Assembly: GCA_011525265.1 (NCBI GenBank)
Contig: WTHV01000134.1
Coordinates: 1 to 5,048 of the forward strand
Direction: 5' to 3'
DNA length: 5,048 nucleotides
Source of the DNA: Alphaproteobacteria bacterium
Lineage (GTDB): Bacteria > Pseudomonadota > Alphaproteobacteria > Puniceispirillales > Puniceispirillaceae
Made by a program: the position numbers and the translations under genes. The notes under the pieces are model-generated. The model did no database searches. It was not told the DNA's origin and saw only the letters and a program-made list of their open reading frames with translations. This document shows, in pieces, positions 1-5,048 of the stretch; position 1 is the first letter of the stretch; every line of letters begins with the position of its first letter.

Positions 1-36
1 CAAGGTGAGGCGTGTTATATGCCCCTCTTCCACCAT
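1..36 (-). CDS. Possible N-terminal fragment of a gene leaving the left edge
   Basis: On the minus strand an ATG at 36-34 opens a frame that stays open to the window edge, giving MVEEGHITRLTL. An in-frame TAG lies five codons upstream of the ATG (four sense codons back), so the gene could start no earlier than about there; a TTG two codons upstream is the only other start. No Shine-Dalgarno-like purine run precedes the ATG. Twelve codons are too few to recognise a family. The AT-rich, possibly curved DNA just upstream would suit a promoter for a gene reading left. This is an inference from position and an open frame only; it may be chance. Confidence 0.3.
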   Translation of the reverse strand, partial: MVEEGHITRLTL

Positions 37-242
37 AGTCAAACACTAAAATGCGATTATGTGCGTTTTTTTTAAATTATTTTTAAAAACCGCAGAAAAG
101 CTTGTTTTTGATGATTTTTTTGGACGCCTCACGAAAGAATAATACGCAAAACCATGTGAATATCCTAACAAACTTATCTCACGCATTTTTTGATATGATA
201 GGCGCGTGAAATTTTCACTGCTTTCATACCCATGTTTCGCAA
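37..242. other. AT-rich non-coding region left of the acyl-CoA synthetase gene
   Basis: No convincing complete gene is seen here. It is the 3' flank of the synthetase gene and may be the 5' flank of a leftward gene at the window edge. It contains A/T runs at 66-73, 81-89, 96-99, 105-109 and 115-121, a perfect dyad GTGAAA-T-TTTCAC at 206-218, and a 6-bp inverted pair TCACGC (179-184) / GCGTGA (204-209). A 9-bp inverted pair, GTGAGGCGT (5-13) / ACGCCTCAC (124-132), spans most of it. No classic GC-rich hairpin plus T-run terminator was found for the synthetase transcript. Confidence 0.6.
206..218. promoter_or_regulatory. Perfect 13-bp dyad, possible operator
   Basis: The sequence GTGAAA-T-TTTCAC is fully symmetric around position 212. 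A one-base loop makes it a poor RNA hairpin, so if it has a role it is more likely a protein-binding dyad on DNA. It lies 25 bases past the synthetase stop codon and well upstream of the possible leftward gene. No regulator is encoded in the window to pair with it. Function is inferred only from symmetry and could be chance in AT-rich DNA. Confidence 0.25.
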
Positions 243-1910
243 TTATGATTCGTCTGGCATATCAGCTAGCGCACGTGCAATGTCTCTTAAGGCAAATTTC
301 TGAATTTTGCCTGTTGATGTGCGTGGTATCTCTTGAAAACAAATTCGCGCCGGCATCTTAAACCCTGCCAGATGATCTCGGCACCAGCTGTGCAATTCTG
401 CTTCACTTATATCTGGCCCGCTTGTCAGTTCGACAAAAGCACAAGGGGTCTCGCCCCATTTGGGATGCGGCATCGCCACAACAGCCACCACAGCAACGCG
501 GTCATGTTTATAAAGCGCTTCTTCAATCTCTATCGAAGAAATATTCTCGCCCCCTGATATAATGATATCTTTAGACCTATCTTTGAGCTGGATATAGCCA
601 TCTGGATAGATGACTGCCAAATCACCTGAATGGAACCATCCGCCTTCAAAGGCTTCCCTCGTGGCTTTCTTGTTTTTGAAATAGCCTTTCATCACCACAT
701 TCCCGCGAAACATCACCTCGCCAATTGTCGTGCCATCACGTGGAACGGGGGTCATTGTCTCAGGGTGCAAGACTTGCAAATCCTCTAACGGCAAATAGCG
801 CACACCTTGACGGGCTTTTAATGTTGCTTGCTCAGTTGGGCTTAACGCATACCATTCCTCATGCCATTCATTGACCACTGCGGGGCCATAGGTTTCTGTC
901 AGGCCATATAAATGTGTTACCAAGAACCCTGCCCTGCCCATCTCTTGCAGAAGTGTCTCTGGCGGCGGCGCGGCGGCTGTGAAAAATTGCACAGGCTTTG
1001 GCAGTTGGTGTTTTTCTGATTCTGGTGCCTCTATCATAAGAGACATCACAATGGGCGCGCCACATAGATGGGTGACCTTATGATTTGCCAAGGCCTGCCA
1101 AATAGGCGCGGCACGCACTTGGCGCAGGCAAATATGTGTGCCGATTATCGCTGATAGCGTCCATGGGAAACACCATCCATTGCAATGAAACATAGGCAAG
1201 GTCCACAGATAGACCGCGTGCTTGTCCATATTACCAATCAGCGCATTACCTTGTGCCAACAAATAAGCGCCGCGATGATGAGAGACTACCCCTTTGGGCT
1301 TGCCTGTGGTGCCAGAGGTATAGCCAATGGAAATTGCGTCCCATTCATCTTCTGGCATGACCCATGCAAAGTGCGGGTCACCGCACGCAATCAAAGCTTC
1401 ATAATCAAGTGCCTGTTTTGAAAGCGCCTCATTTGGCACGCGCGGCCCTTCATAGACAGCATCATCATAGCACACCAAAATCGGGTCACGCGTGGCCAAG
1501 GCTAAAGCGTCTTGCATCAAGGGCATAAATTCGGCATCGACAATCACAAGCTGAGATTCGGCATGATCAATCTGATAGGCAATGATAGCCGCATCGAGCC
1601 TTGTGTTAATACAATGAATAACACCGCCGCACATAGGGATGCCATAATGCGCCTCAAGCATTGCCGGCGTATTGGCAAGCATAACAGAGACGGTGTGGCC
1701 TCTGGAAAGGTTATAATCTTGTGCAAGGACACTGCCTAATTGACGGGCACGCGCGTAAAATGCTTCATAGCTGATAATGCTATCACCATGGATAATGGCA
1801 GTATGGTTGGGAAACGTTTCAGCGGCACGTTGCAAAAAACCAAGCGGTGTTAGGGGCTGGTAATTCGCAGGATTACGATCCAAATCCTGATTATAGGGAT
1901 TTTGTGCCAT
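243..1910 (-). CDS. AMP-forming acyl-CoA synthetase (ANL superfamily, medium-chain/AAE-like)
   Basis: This protein should activate a carboxylic acid to its acyl-AMP and then to the CoA thioester in the cytoplasm. Numbering from the chosen ATG (555 aa), the ATP P-loop YTSGTTGKPKG is at 197-207, LPMFHCNGW at about 238-246, the adenine-binding YGLTETYGP at 335-343, the GWFHSGDL ATP/ribose motif at 424-431, the hinge DRSKDIIISGGENIS at 444-458, and the C-terminal catalytic Lys535 in PRTSTGKIQKF. All core motifs are intact and the length is normal. The NPANYQPLTPLGFL opening and HCNGW block resemble the clade that includes plant peroxisomal acyl-activating enzymes and bacterial AlkK-like medium-chain ligases; the substrate cannot be read from sequence. 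The ATG at 1910 is preferred because it lies 2 bases after the crotonase stop and starts close to NPY, where remembered homologues start. An ATG at 1928 would add six residues and overlap the upstream gene. Neither start has a strong ribosome site, suggesting translational coupling. Confidence 0.93.
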   Translation of the reverse strand: MAQNPYNQDLDRNPANYQPLTPLGFLQRAAETFPNHTAIIHGDSIISYEAFYARARQLGSVLAQDYNLSRGHTVSVMLANTPAMLEAHYGIPMCGGVIHCINTRLDAAIIAYQIDHAESQLVIVDAEFMPLMQDALALATRDPILVCYDDAVYEGPRVPNEALSKQALDYEALIACGDPHFAWVMPEDEWDAISIGYTSGTTGKPKGVVSHHRGAYLLAQGNALIGNMDKHAVYLWTLPMFHCNGWCFPWTLSAIIGTHICLRQVRAAPIWQALANHKVTHLCGAPIVMSLMIEAPESEKHQLPKPVQFFTAAAPPPETLLQEMGRAGFLVTHLYGLTETYGPAVVNEWHEEWYALSPTEQATLKARQGVRYLPLEDLQVLHPETMTPVPRDGTTIGEVMFRGNVVMKGYFKNKKATREAFEGGWFHSGDLAVIYPDGYIQLKDRSKDIIISGGENISSIEIEEALYKHDRVAVVAVVAMPHPKWGETPCAFVELTSGPDISEAELHSWCRDHLAGFKMPARICFQEIPRTSTGKIQKFALRDIARALADMPDES

Positions 1911-1912
1911 TT

Positions 1913-2713
1913 CTAGCGATCTTGCCATTTTGCGGCGCGCTTTTCAATGAAGGCCGAAATTCCTTCTTGCGCATCATAATCTAGCATATTCGCAACCATG
2001 ACCTGAGAGGCATAATCATAGGCGGCAGATAAGGTCATTTCGCTTTGCTTATAAAACGCCCCTTTGCCAATTGCCACAGTATGGGATGATTTTGACGCAA
2101 TTTTGCGCGCCATCTCTTGGGTTGCCATAGCAAGCTTATCTGATGAGACCACATCATTGACAAGCCCCATCTCCTTGGCACGAACCGCGCCAATCATATC
2201 ACCTGTTAACAGCATCTCCATCGCGTGCTTATGCGATAAGTTACGTGACAAGGCGACCATAGGCGTTGAACAAAATAGACCAATATGGACACCAGGCGTG
2301 CTGAATTGCGCCCTATCAGATGCGATGGCAAGATCACAGCTTGCGACAAGCTGGCAACCTGCGGCTGTTGCAATACCATCGACTTCGGCAATGACAGGCT
2401 TGGGGCAAGTGACGATTGTCTGCATAACCTTTGCACAAGCATTGAGAATTTTCTCAAAATAGGCTGCGCCCTTATCAGCATGATCTCTTGCGGCTGTCAT
2501 TTCTTTTAGATTATGGCCAGCACTGAAGACCTTGCCAGTTGCTTGCAGGATAATCACGCGCACTGACTTATCACTTGTGGCATCATCAAAGGCCTGTTGC
2601 AGGCTTGATAGCATTTGCTCTGATAAGGCATTGCGCTTTGGCTCATCATCTAATGTCAGGCGCAAAATACCATTTTCATCACAGCTCGTTAATAAAAGGG
2701 GCCACATATTCAT
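1913..2713 (-). CDS. Enoyl-CoA hydratase/isomerase family protein, ECHDC3-like, without canonical catalytic glutamates
   Basis: This is a crotonase-fold protein of 266 aa from the chosen ATG. The oxyanion-hole segments are visible: FSAGHNLKEM at about 63-72 and the ATAAGCQLVASCDLA stretch at about 115-129. FSTPGVHIGLFCSTP (about 137-151) and the C-terminal QEGISAFIEKR (about 249-259) match what I recall of the mitochondrial ECHDC3 subgroup. In standard hydratases the two catalytic Glu (rat 144 and 164) fall in GGGCE and PE contexts; here those positions are Gln121 and Gly141. Water addition by the usual mechanism is therefore doubtful, and isomerase, thioesterase-like or non-catalytic roles are open. 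The frame could extend to a TTG at 2773, but the ATG at 2713 has an AAGG nine bases upstream and begins just before the conserved fold. The synthetase gene follows after 2 bases, so the two are surely one transcript, pointing to acyl-CoA metabolism. Confidence 0.9.
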   Translation of the reverse strand: MNMWPLLLTSCDENGILRLTLDDEPKRNALSEQMLSSLQQAFDDATSDKSVRVIILQATGKVFSAGHNLKEMTAARDHADKGAAYFEKILNACAKVMQTIVTCPKPVIAEVDGIATAAGCQLVASCDLAIASDRAQFSTPGVHIGLFCSTPMVALSRNLSHKHAMEMLLTGDMIGAVRAKEMGLVNDVVSSDKLAMATQEMARKIASKSSHTVAIGKGAFYKQSEMTLSAAYDYASQVMVANMLDYDAQEGISAFIEKRAAKWQDR

Positions 2714-2953
2714 GATTTTCGACCTTATAAATTCATCCTTTTGAACGCTAAAACACGCGCTAGGCAATTGCAAATCAATATCGCCGCCCTCTGAGGCAGA
2801 TTGGCGCGACTATGCGTGAGGCTTTATTCAAAAATTCTATTAAAACAAGCCATCATCGCACCTATTAGCGTTGATAGAAACATGGCAAATGCTTGCGCTT
2901 CTATCTTACAGGTGAAATGATAAAGGCCGTGTCATATTTTGATAGGGTTGTTC
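2714..2953. promoter_or_regulatory. Divergent intergenic region with promoters for both operons
   Basis: The leftward crotonase-synthetase pair and the rightward lysE-like operon diverge here, so both promoters should lie in these 240 bases. No promoter is convincing. On the minus strand, TTGCAA (2773-2768) and TAGCGT (2750-2745) are 17 bases apart but the -10 is weak. On the plus strand TTGATA (2871-2876) has no good -10 at normal spacing. An 8-bp inverted pair, AACGCTAA (2744-2751) / TTAGCGTT (2865-2872), brackets the region, and GCGTGAGGC lies at 2814-2822. Reading frames through here lack good starts and overlap the real genes, so it is treated as non-coding. Confidence 0.55.
2944..2947 (+). 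promoter_or_regulatory. Ribosome binding site fixing the lysE-like start
   Basis: AGGG lies six bases before the ATG at 2954. The in-frame TTG codons at 2939 and 2948 would sit before or directly against this site, so it favours the ATG as the start. Confidence 0.6.
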
Positions 2954-3556
2954 ATGCTCGCATTTGCCTTTGCCGTCCTTTTTTTGATTATCACGCCTGG
3001 CCCCGGTGTCTTATCAACAGCGGGCGTGGGCGCTGCATTTGGCCGAAAAGCAGGGCTATATTATGTGGCAGGCCTATGGGCAGGCACAAATATCGTCAGC
3101 ATCATCATCGTCACAGGCCTTGCCGCCTTTTTATTTTCTGGTGATATTCTGCGTTTATTACTTGGCATTTTATCATCGCTTTATTTGTTCAGCCTTGCTT
3201 TACGCATTGCCTTTGCGGGGAGCAAGATTGCCTTTATTGAAGTGCTGAATGCGCCGGGATTCAAAGCAGGGCTGTTATTGCAATTTATCAATCCCAAGGC
3301 TTATGCTGTAAATTCTGCGCTTTTCTCAAGCTTTTCATTCATAGGCTACGATTTCACAACAGAATTATTATTAAAGTTCCTTATTATGAACCTTGTCTGG
3401 ATACCGCTTCATATTTTATGGCTTGAAGCAGGTATCAAACTGCAAAGCTTGTCACTTTCCGCGCGCATAACAAAACGTGTAAATTATGCCATGGCTGCAA
3501 GTTTGAGCCTTGCGGTTATCTTATCTTTCTATTCTCTATGGGGAGAGGGGCTATGA
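2954..3556 (+). CDS. LysE/RhtB family amino-acid or metabolite exporter
   Basis: This is an inner-membrane translocator of 200 aa, the usual size for the LysE/RhtB superfamily, whose members export amino acids or related small molecules by secondary transport. The signature is TPGPGVL at 14-20 just after the first hydrophobic segment, followed by GAAFGRKAGLYYVAG (about 27-41) and the central FINPKAY (111-117). Hydrophobic stretches lie at about 1-20, 36-62, 66-88, 105-128, 136-158 and 178-196, consistent with six segments. The substrate cannot be told from sequence. The ATG at 2954 was chosen for its AGGG; in-frame TTG codons at 2939 and 2948 are weaker. Its stop overlaps the start of the next gene, so it is the first gene of a coupled unit. 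Family membership is confident. Confidence 0.9.
   Translation: MLAFAFAVLFLIITPGPGVLSTAGVGAAFGRKAGLYYVAGLWAGTNIVSIIIVTGLAAFLFSGDILRLLLGILSSLYLFSLALRIAFAGSKIAFIEVLNAPGFKAGLLLQFINPKAYAVNSALFSSFSFIGYDFTTELLLKFLIMNLVWIPLHILWLEAGIKLQSLSLSARITKRVNYAMAASLSLAVILSFYSLWGEGL
3541..3556 (+). promoter_or_regulatory. Shine-Dalgarno and ATGA stop-start overlap
   Basis: The purine run GGGAGAGGGG (3541-3550) precedes the ATG at 3553-3555. That ATG shares bases with the TGA (3554-3556) of the exporter gene, a typical translational-coupling junction. An earlier in-frame ATG at 3538 lies before the purine run and would add only five residues, so 3553 is preferred. Confidence 0.75.
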
Positions 3557-4173
3557 GTGATAATGCTATTTTAGATGTGAACGCCACTTTGCATCATGGC
3601 GATATTATCCTCTTCTCAGGCCAGACACTTTTCTCTCACAGCATTCGTAATTTCACCAATAGCCGATGGTCTCATTGTGGCCTAGCTGTGTTTGACAAAC
3701 GCTATGACGCGAATGTGCAAATATGGGATGTCAGCAAGAAAACCTTTGGCGGTGAAGTGGCTTTATATGATTTACAAGGCCGTATCGCCGCCTATGAGGG
3801 CGCGATTGCCTATCGCCCCTTATATCAAGCAAGCAAGCAACGAGGCCTAACCGCCCAAGATGTCGCAGATTTTAGAGCGATTTATGATGACTTGGTTGGA
3901 CGCCCTTATGAGACAAGCAAATTAGAATTATTCAATGCCGCCTTTGATGCCACCTTATTTGACTATGAATTAGCGCGTAATGATCCAGACCTGACTTCCA
4001 TCTTTTGTGGCGAGCTTGTCGCAGAAACCTATCAAAGGCTTGGTCTGTTAGATAGCAAGACCCCATCAAATGAATATGTGCCAGCTGATTTTGGAGAAAA
4101 CCGTGACCTGCCCTTAAATAAGGGATATTATTTCGGAGATGAAATAGCCTTAAAAGACGCAAATGCGCAATGA
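3553..4173 (+). CDS. Permuted NlpC/P60-like (YiiX/YebB, C92-type) cysteine hydrolase
   Basis: The 206-aa protein has the layout of circularly permuted papain-like hydrolases: an N-terminal His block, with LHHGDIILFSG at 13-23 and SRWSHCGLAVF at 37-47 (His41), and a C-terminal Cys block SIFCGELVAETYQRLGLL at 149-166 (Cys152, Glu154). The first segment matches the 'GDiil...S..i...t.s.wsHvgl' pattern, and FCxELVA is typical for this group, where the Cys follows the His rather than preceding it. Members are proposed to cleave amide or thioester bonds, but substrates are mostly unknown. There is no signal peptide or membrane segment, so it is predicted to be cytoplasmic and peptidoglycan is an unlikely substrate. 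It overlaps the exporter gene by four bases and lies 19 bases before the SDR gene, so it is the middle gene of an operon. The fold is fairly secure; the reaction is not. Confidence 0.8.
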   Translation: MSDNAILDVNATLHHGDIILFSGQTLFSHSIRNFTNSRWSHCGLAVFDKRYDANVQIWDVSKKTFGGEVALYDLQGRIAAYEGAIAYRPLYQASKQRGLTAQDVADFRAIYDDLVGRPYETSKLELFNAAFDATLFDYELARNDPDLTSIFCGELVAETYQRLGLLDSKTPSNEYVPADFGENRDLPLNKGYYFGDEIALKDANAQ

Positions 4174-4180
4174 AAATGAA

Positions 4181-4186
4181 AGGTGA
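4181..4186 (+). promoter_or_regulatory. Strong ribosome binding site of the SDR gene
   Basis: AGGTGA, extended upstream to AAAGGTGA, lies six bases before the ATG at 4193. It is the best Shine-Dalgarno match in the window and fixes the start of the SDR gene independently of the preceding gene. Confidence 0.75.
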
Positions 4187-4192
4187 TTACTG

Positions 4193-4891
4193 ATGAAAAA
4201 AACCTGTGTGATTGTAGGTGGTGGCCGTGGTATGGGTGCGGCAACAGCGCGGGAGATGGCTCAAAGAGGCTATAAGCTTGCGCTTATGTCACCGTCTGAA
4301 AGCTGTGAGCAGTTAGCCGAAGAGCTAGGCGGTATAGCCTATCGCGGAAGCGCTGAAAATCATGATGATCGTGAAGCCTTGATTGAAAAGACCATCGCAC
4401 ATTATGACAGGATTGACTCACTCCTCATCCATGTTGGCGGCCCACCAAAGGGGGATTTGCTTGATATTGCAGATGATGATTGGGATAAAGCCAATCAGAT
4501 GGTTTTAAAGCCTGTTATCACATTGGCAAAATTAGTCACACCCCTTATGGCGAAGCAAGGCGGCGGCTCGATTGTAAATATCACAACATTCTCAAGCCTT
4601 GAGCCGAGCCTCACCTTCCCCACATCTTCTGTCTATCGCGCAAGCGTCTCTGCCTTCACAAAGCTCTATTCAGATCGCTATGCTGCTGAGAATATTCGTA
4701 TGAATTGCCTGCTGCCAGGTTTCACAGATTCCCTTGATTTGCCACAGAAATTTGCCGATATGGCGCCGATGAAGCGTTTGGCAAAAGCAGAAGAACAAGC
4801 CAAAGCAGCTGCCTTCCTGCTAACTGATGATAGCAGCTTTATCACAGGTCAAAGCTTGCGCTCAGATGGAGGATTAACGCGCGGCCTTTAA
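4193..4891 (+). CDS. Atypical short-chain dehydrogenase/reductase lacking the YxxxK lysine
   Basis: This is a single-domain Rossmann protein of 232 aa, normal for classical SDRs. The cofactor loop is VGGGRGMG at 8-15, a variant of TGxxxGxG. The NNAG strand motif appears as HVGG (80-83), followed by PPKG (84-87). IVNITTFSS (127-135) is the serine region and SVYRASVSAFTK (146-157) the active-site helix. There Tyr148 is present, but the Lys four residues on is Val152 (codons TAT CGC GCA AGC GTC). The usual tetrad Asn also appears absent near 104-107. The C-terminal part is standard, with LLPGFTDS (173-180) and ITGQSLRSDGGLT (217-229). I recall a group of bacterial SDRs with similar 'RA..A(S)FTKLYADRYA' helices that also lack YxxxK, so this is probably a family trait. 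Dehydrogenase activity by the usual mechanism is doubtful. It is the last gene of the plus-strand unit. Confidence 0.88.
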   Translation: MKKTCVIVGGGRGMGAATAREMAQRGYKLALMSPSESCEQLAEELGGIAYRGSAENHDDREALIEKTIAHYDRIDSLLIHVGGPPKGDLLDIADDDWDKANQMVLKPVITLAKLVTPLMAKQGGGSIVNITTFSSLEPSLTFPTSSVYRASVSAFTKLYSDRYAAENIRMNCLLPGFTDSLDLPQKFADMAPMKRLAKAEEQAKAAAFLLTDDSSFITGQSLRSDGGLTRGL

Positions 4892-4900
4892 GCGTTAATC
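4872..4900. terminator. 9-bp inverted repeat at convergent gene ends, possible shared terminator
   Basis: GATTAACGC (4872-4880) and GCGTTAATC (4892-4900) are perfect complements separated by 11 bases. The repeat covers the last codons and stop of the SDR gene and the stop of the convergent minus-strand gene. No run of T follows closely on either strand, so a classic intrinsic terminator is not shown. The position between two stop codons three bases apart is suggestive of a bidirectional 3'-end structure. Confidence 0.4.
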
Positions 4901-5048
4901 TTGTGCAGCCTTTATGCCTTTATATAGCTTTTGCCAGATAAGGCGGCGTTCATGCAGGAATGCATGACGCGCTGTATCTGGGGTAAAAATGGCTTTATGC
5001 TCAGGCTTTGTTAATATCTCATTGCCTGCTGTGCCAGAGGCGATAGCC
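4895..5048 (-). CDS. C-terminal end of a gene leaving the right edge, possibly an FGGY-type sugar kinase
   Basis: The minus strand is open from the window edge to a TAA at 4897-4895, giving at least 50 residues ending in KLYKGIKAAQD. Codon use looks like that of the neighbours. The tail contains FTPDTARHAFLHERRLIWQKLY, reading as F-x-PD-x-ARHA then an arginine-rich helix ending in LY. This resembles the C-terminal helix of FGGY carbohydrate kinases such as xylulokinase as I remember them. The match is short, the catalytic domains lie outside the window, and the family call is tentative. It converges on the SDR gene with only three bases between stop codons. Confidence 0.6.
   Translation of the reverse strand, partial: AIASGTAGNEILTKPEHKAIFTPDTARHAFLHERRLIWQKLYKGIKAAQD

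Noticed and set aside
85..121. Possible rho-independent terminator (AAAAAC / GTTTTT pair followed by a T-run)
   Set aside because: The stem is almost all A-T with a 13-base loop, and no gene ends just upstream on the plus strand.
243..1910. Assignment of the synthetase as DmdB of the DMSP demethylation pathway
   Set aside because: The N-terminal NPANYQPLTPLGFL and HCNGW blocks fit the AAE/AlkK-like clade rather than DmdB as I recall it, and no other dmd gene is present.
2064..2462. 132-codon plus-strand open frame
   Set aside because: It lies wholly antisense to the crotonase gene, whose protein has clear family motifs; the antisense product shows no recognisable domain.
2714..2773. 20-residue N-terminal extension of the crotonase from a TTG
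   Set aside because: TTG is a weaker start, the extension is outside the conserved fold, and the ATG at 2713 has an AAGG at good spacing.
2871..2907. Plus-strand sigma70 promoter TTGATA ... TATCTT
   Set aside because: The spacer is about 25 bases, too long for a normal -35/-10 pair.
2893..3144. 83-codon plus-strand open frame starting in the divergent region
   Set aside because: It runs out of frame through the exporter gene, and its product is rich in Arg, His and Cys without a recognisable motif; the LysE frame explains the DNA.
3932..4162. 76-codon minus-strand open frame
   Set aside because: It is antisense to the cysteine hydrolase coding region, including its conserved Cys block, and shows no motif or supported start.

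Overview
The window looks like a chromosomal segment from a Gram-negative bacterium, most plausibly an Alphaproteobacterium and perhaps a marine, moderately AT-leaning lineage such as SAR116. This rests on protein style (alphaproteobacterial-type acyl-CoA synthetase, ECHDC3-like crotonase, LysE translocator), compact spacing and mixed codon use. No rRNA or marker gene is present, so the taxonomy is only an inference. There are no insertion sequences, CRISPR arrays, tRNA or rRNA genes, or phage genes.

Layout. (a) Positions 1-242 are an AT-rich non-coding stretch. It carries runs of A/T at roughly helical spacing, a perfect GTGAAA/TTTCAC dyad and several CGTGA-type sites. A possible minus-strand gene begins at 36 and runs off the left edge. 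(b) A minus-strand pair reads right to left: an ECHDC3-type enoyl-CoA hydratase/isomerase homologue (about 2713 to 1913), followed after 2 bases by an AMP-forming acyl-CoA synthetase (about 1910 to 243). (c) Positions 2714-2953 are a divergent intergenic region that must hold the promoters for both sides. (d) A plus-strand three-gene unit follows: a LysE/RhtB-type exporter (2954-3556), a permuted NlpC/P60-like (YiiX/YebB, C92-type) hydrolase that overlaps it by an ATGA junction (3553-4173), and an atypical short-chain dehydrogenase/reductase (4193-4891) with a good Shine-Dalgarno site. (e) From 4895 to the right edge, the C-terminal end of a minus-strand gene converges on the SDR. It may be an FGGY-type sugar kinase, at low certainty.

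How the genes may work together. The minus-strand pair fits activation of a carboxylic acid to its CoA thioester followed by crotonase-type chemistry, as in fatty or branched/aromatic acid catabolism. The plus-strand trio is tightly coupled. An exporter, a small cytoplasmic cysteine hydrolase and an SDR-fold protein do not belong to a textbook pathway, so any joint role is unknown.

The most notable observations are two enzyme-family members whose canonical catalytic residues are replaced. The crotonase has Gln and Gly where the two catalytic Glu normally sit, and the SDR has Val where the YxxxK Lys should be. Further points are a GTGAGGC-type motif concentrated in the non-coding stretches and a perfect 9-bp inverted repeat covering both stop codons of the convergent genes. 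Nothing here clearly reveals a new biological system; the region reads mainly as ordinary metabolic chromosome.
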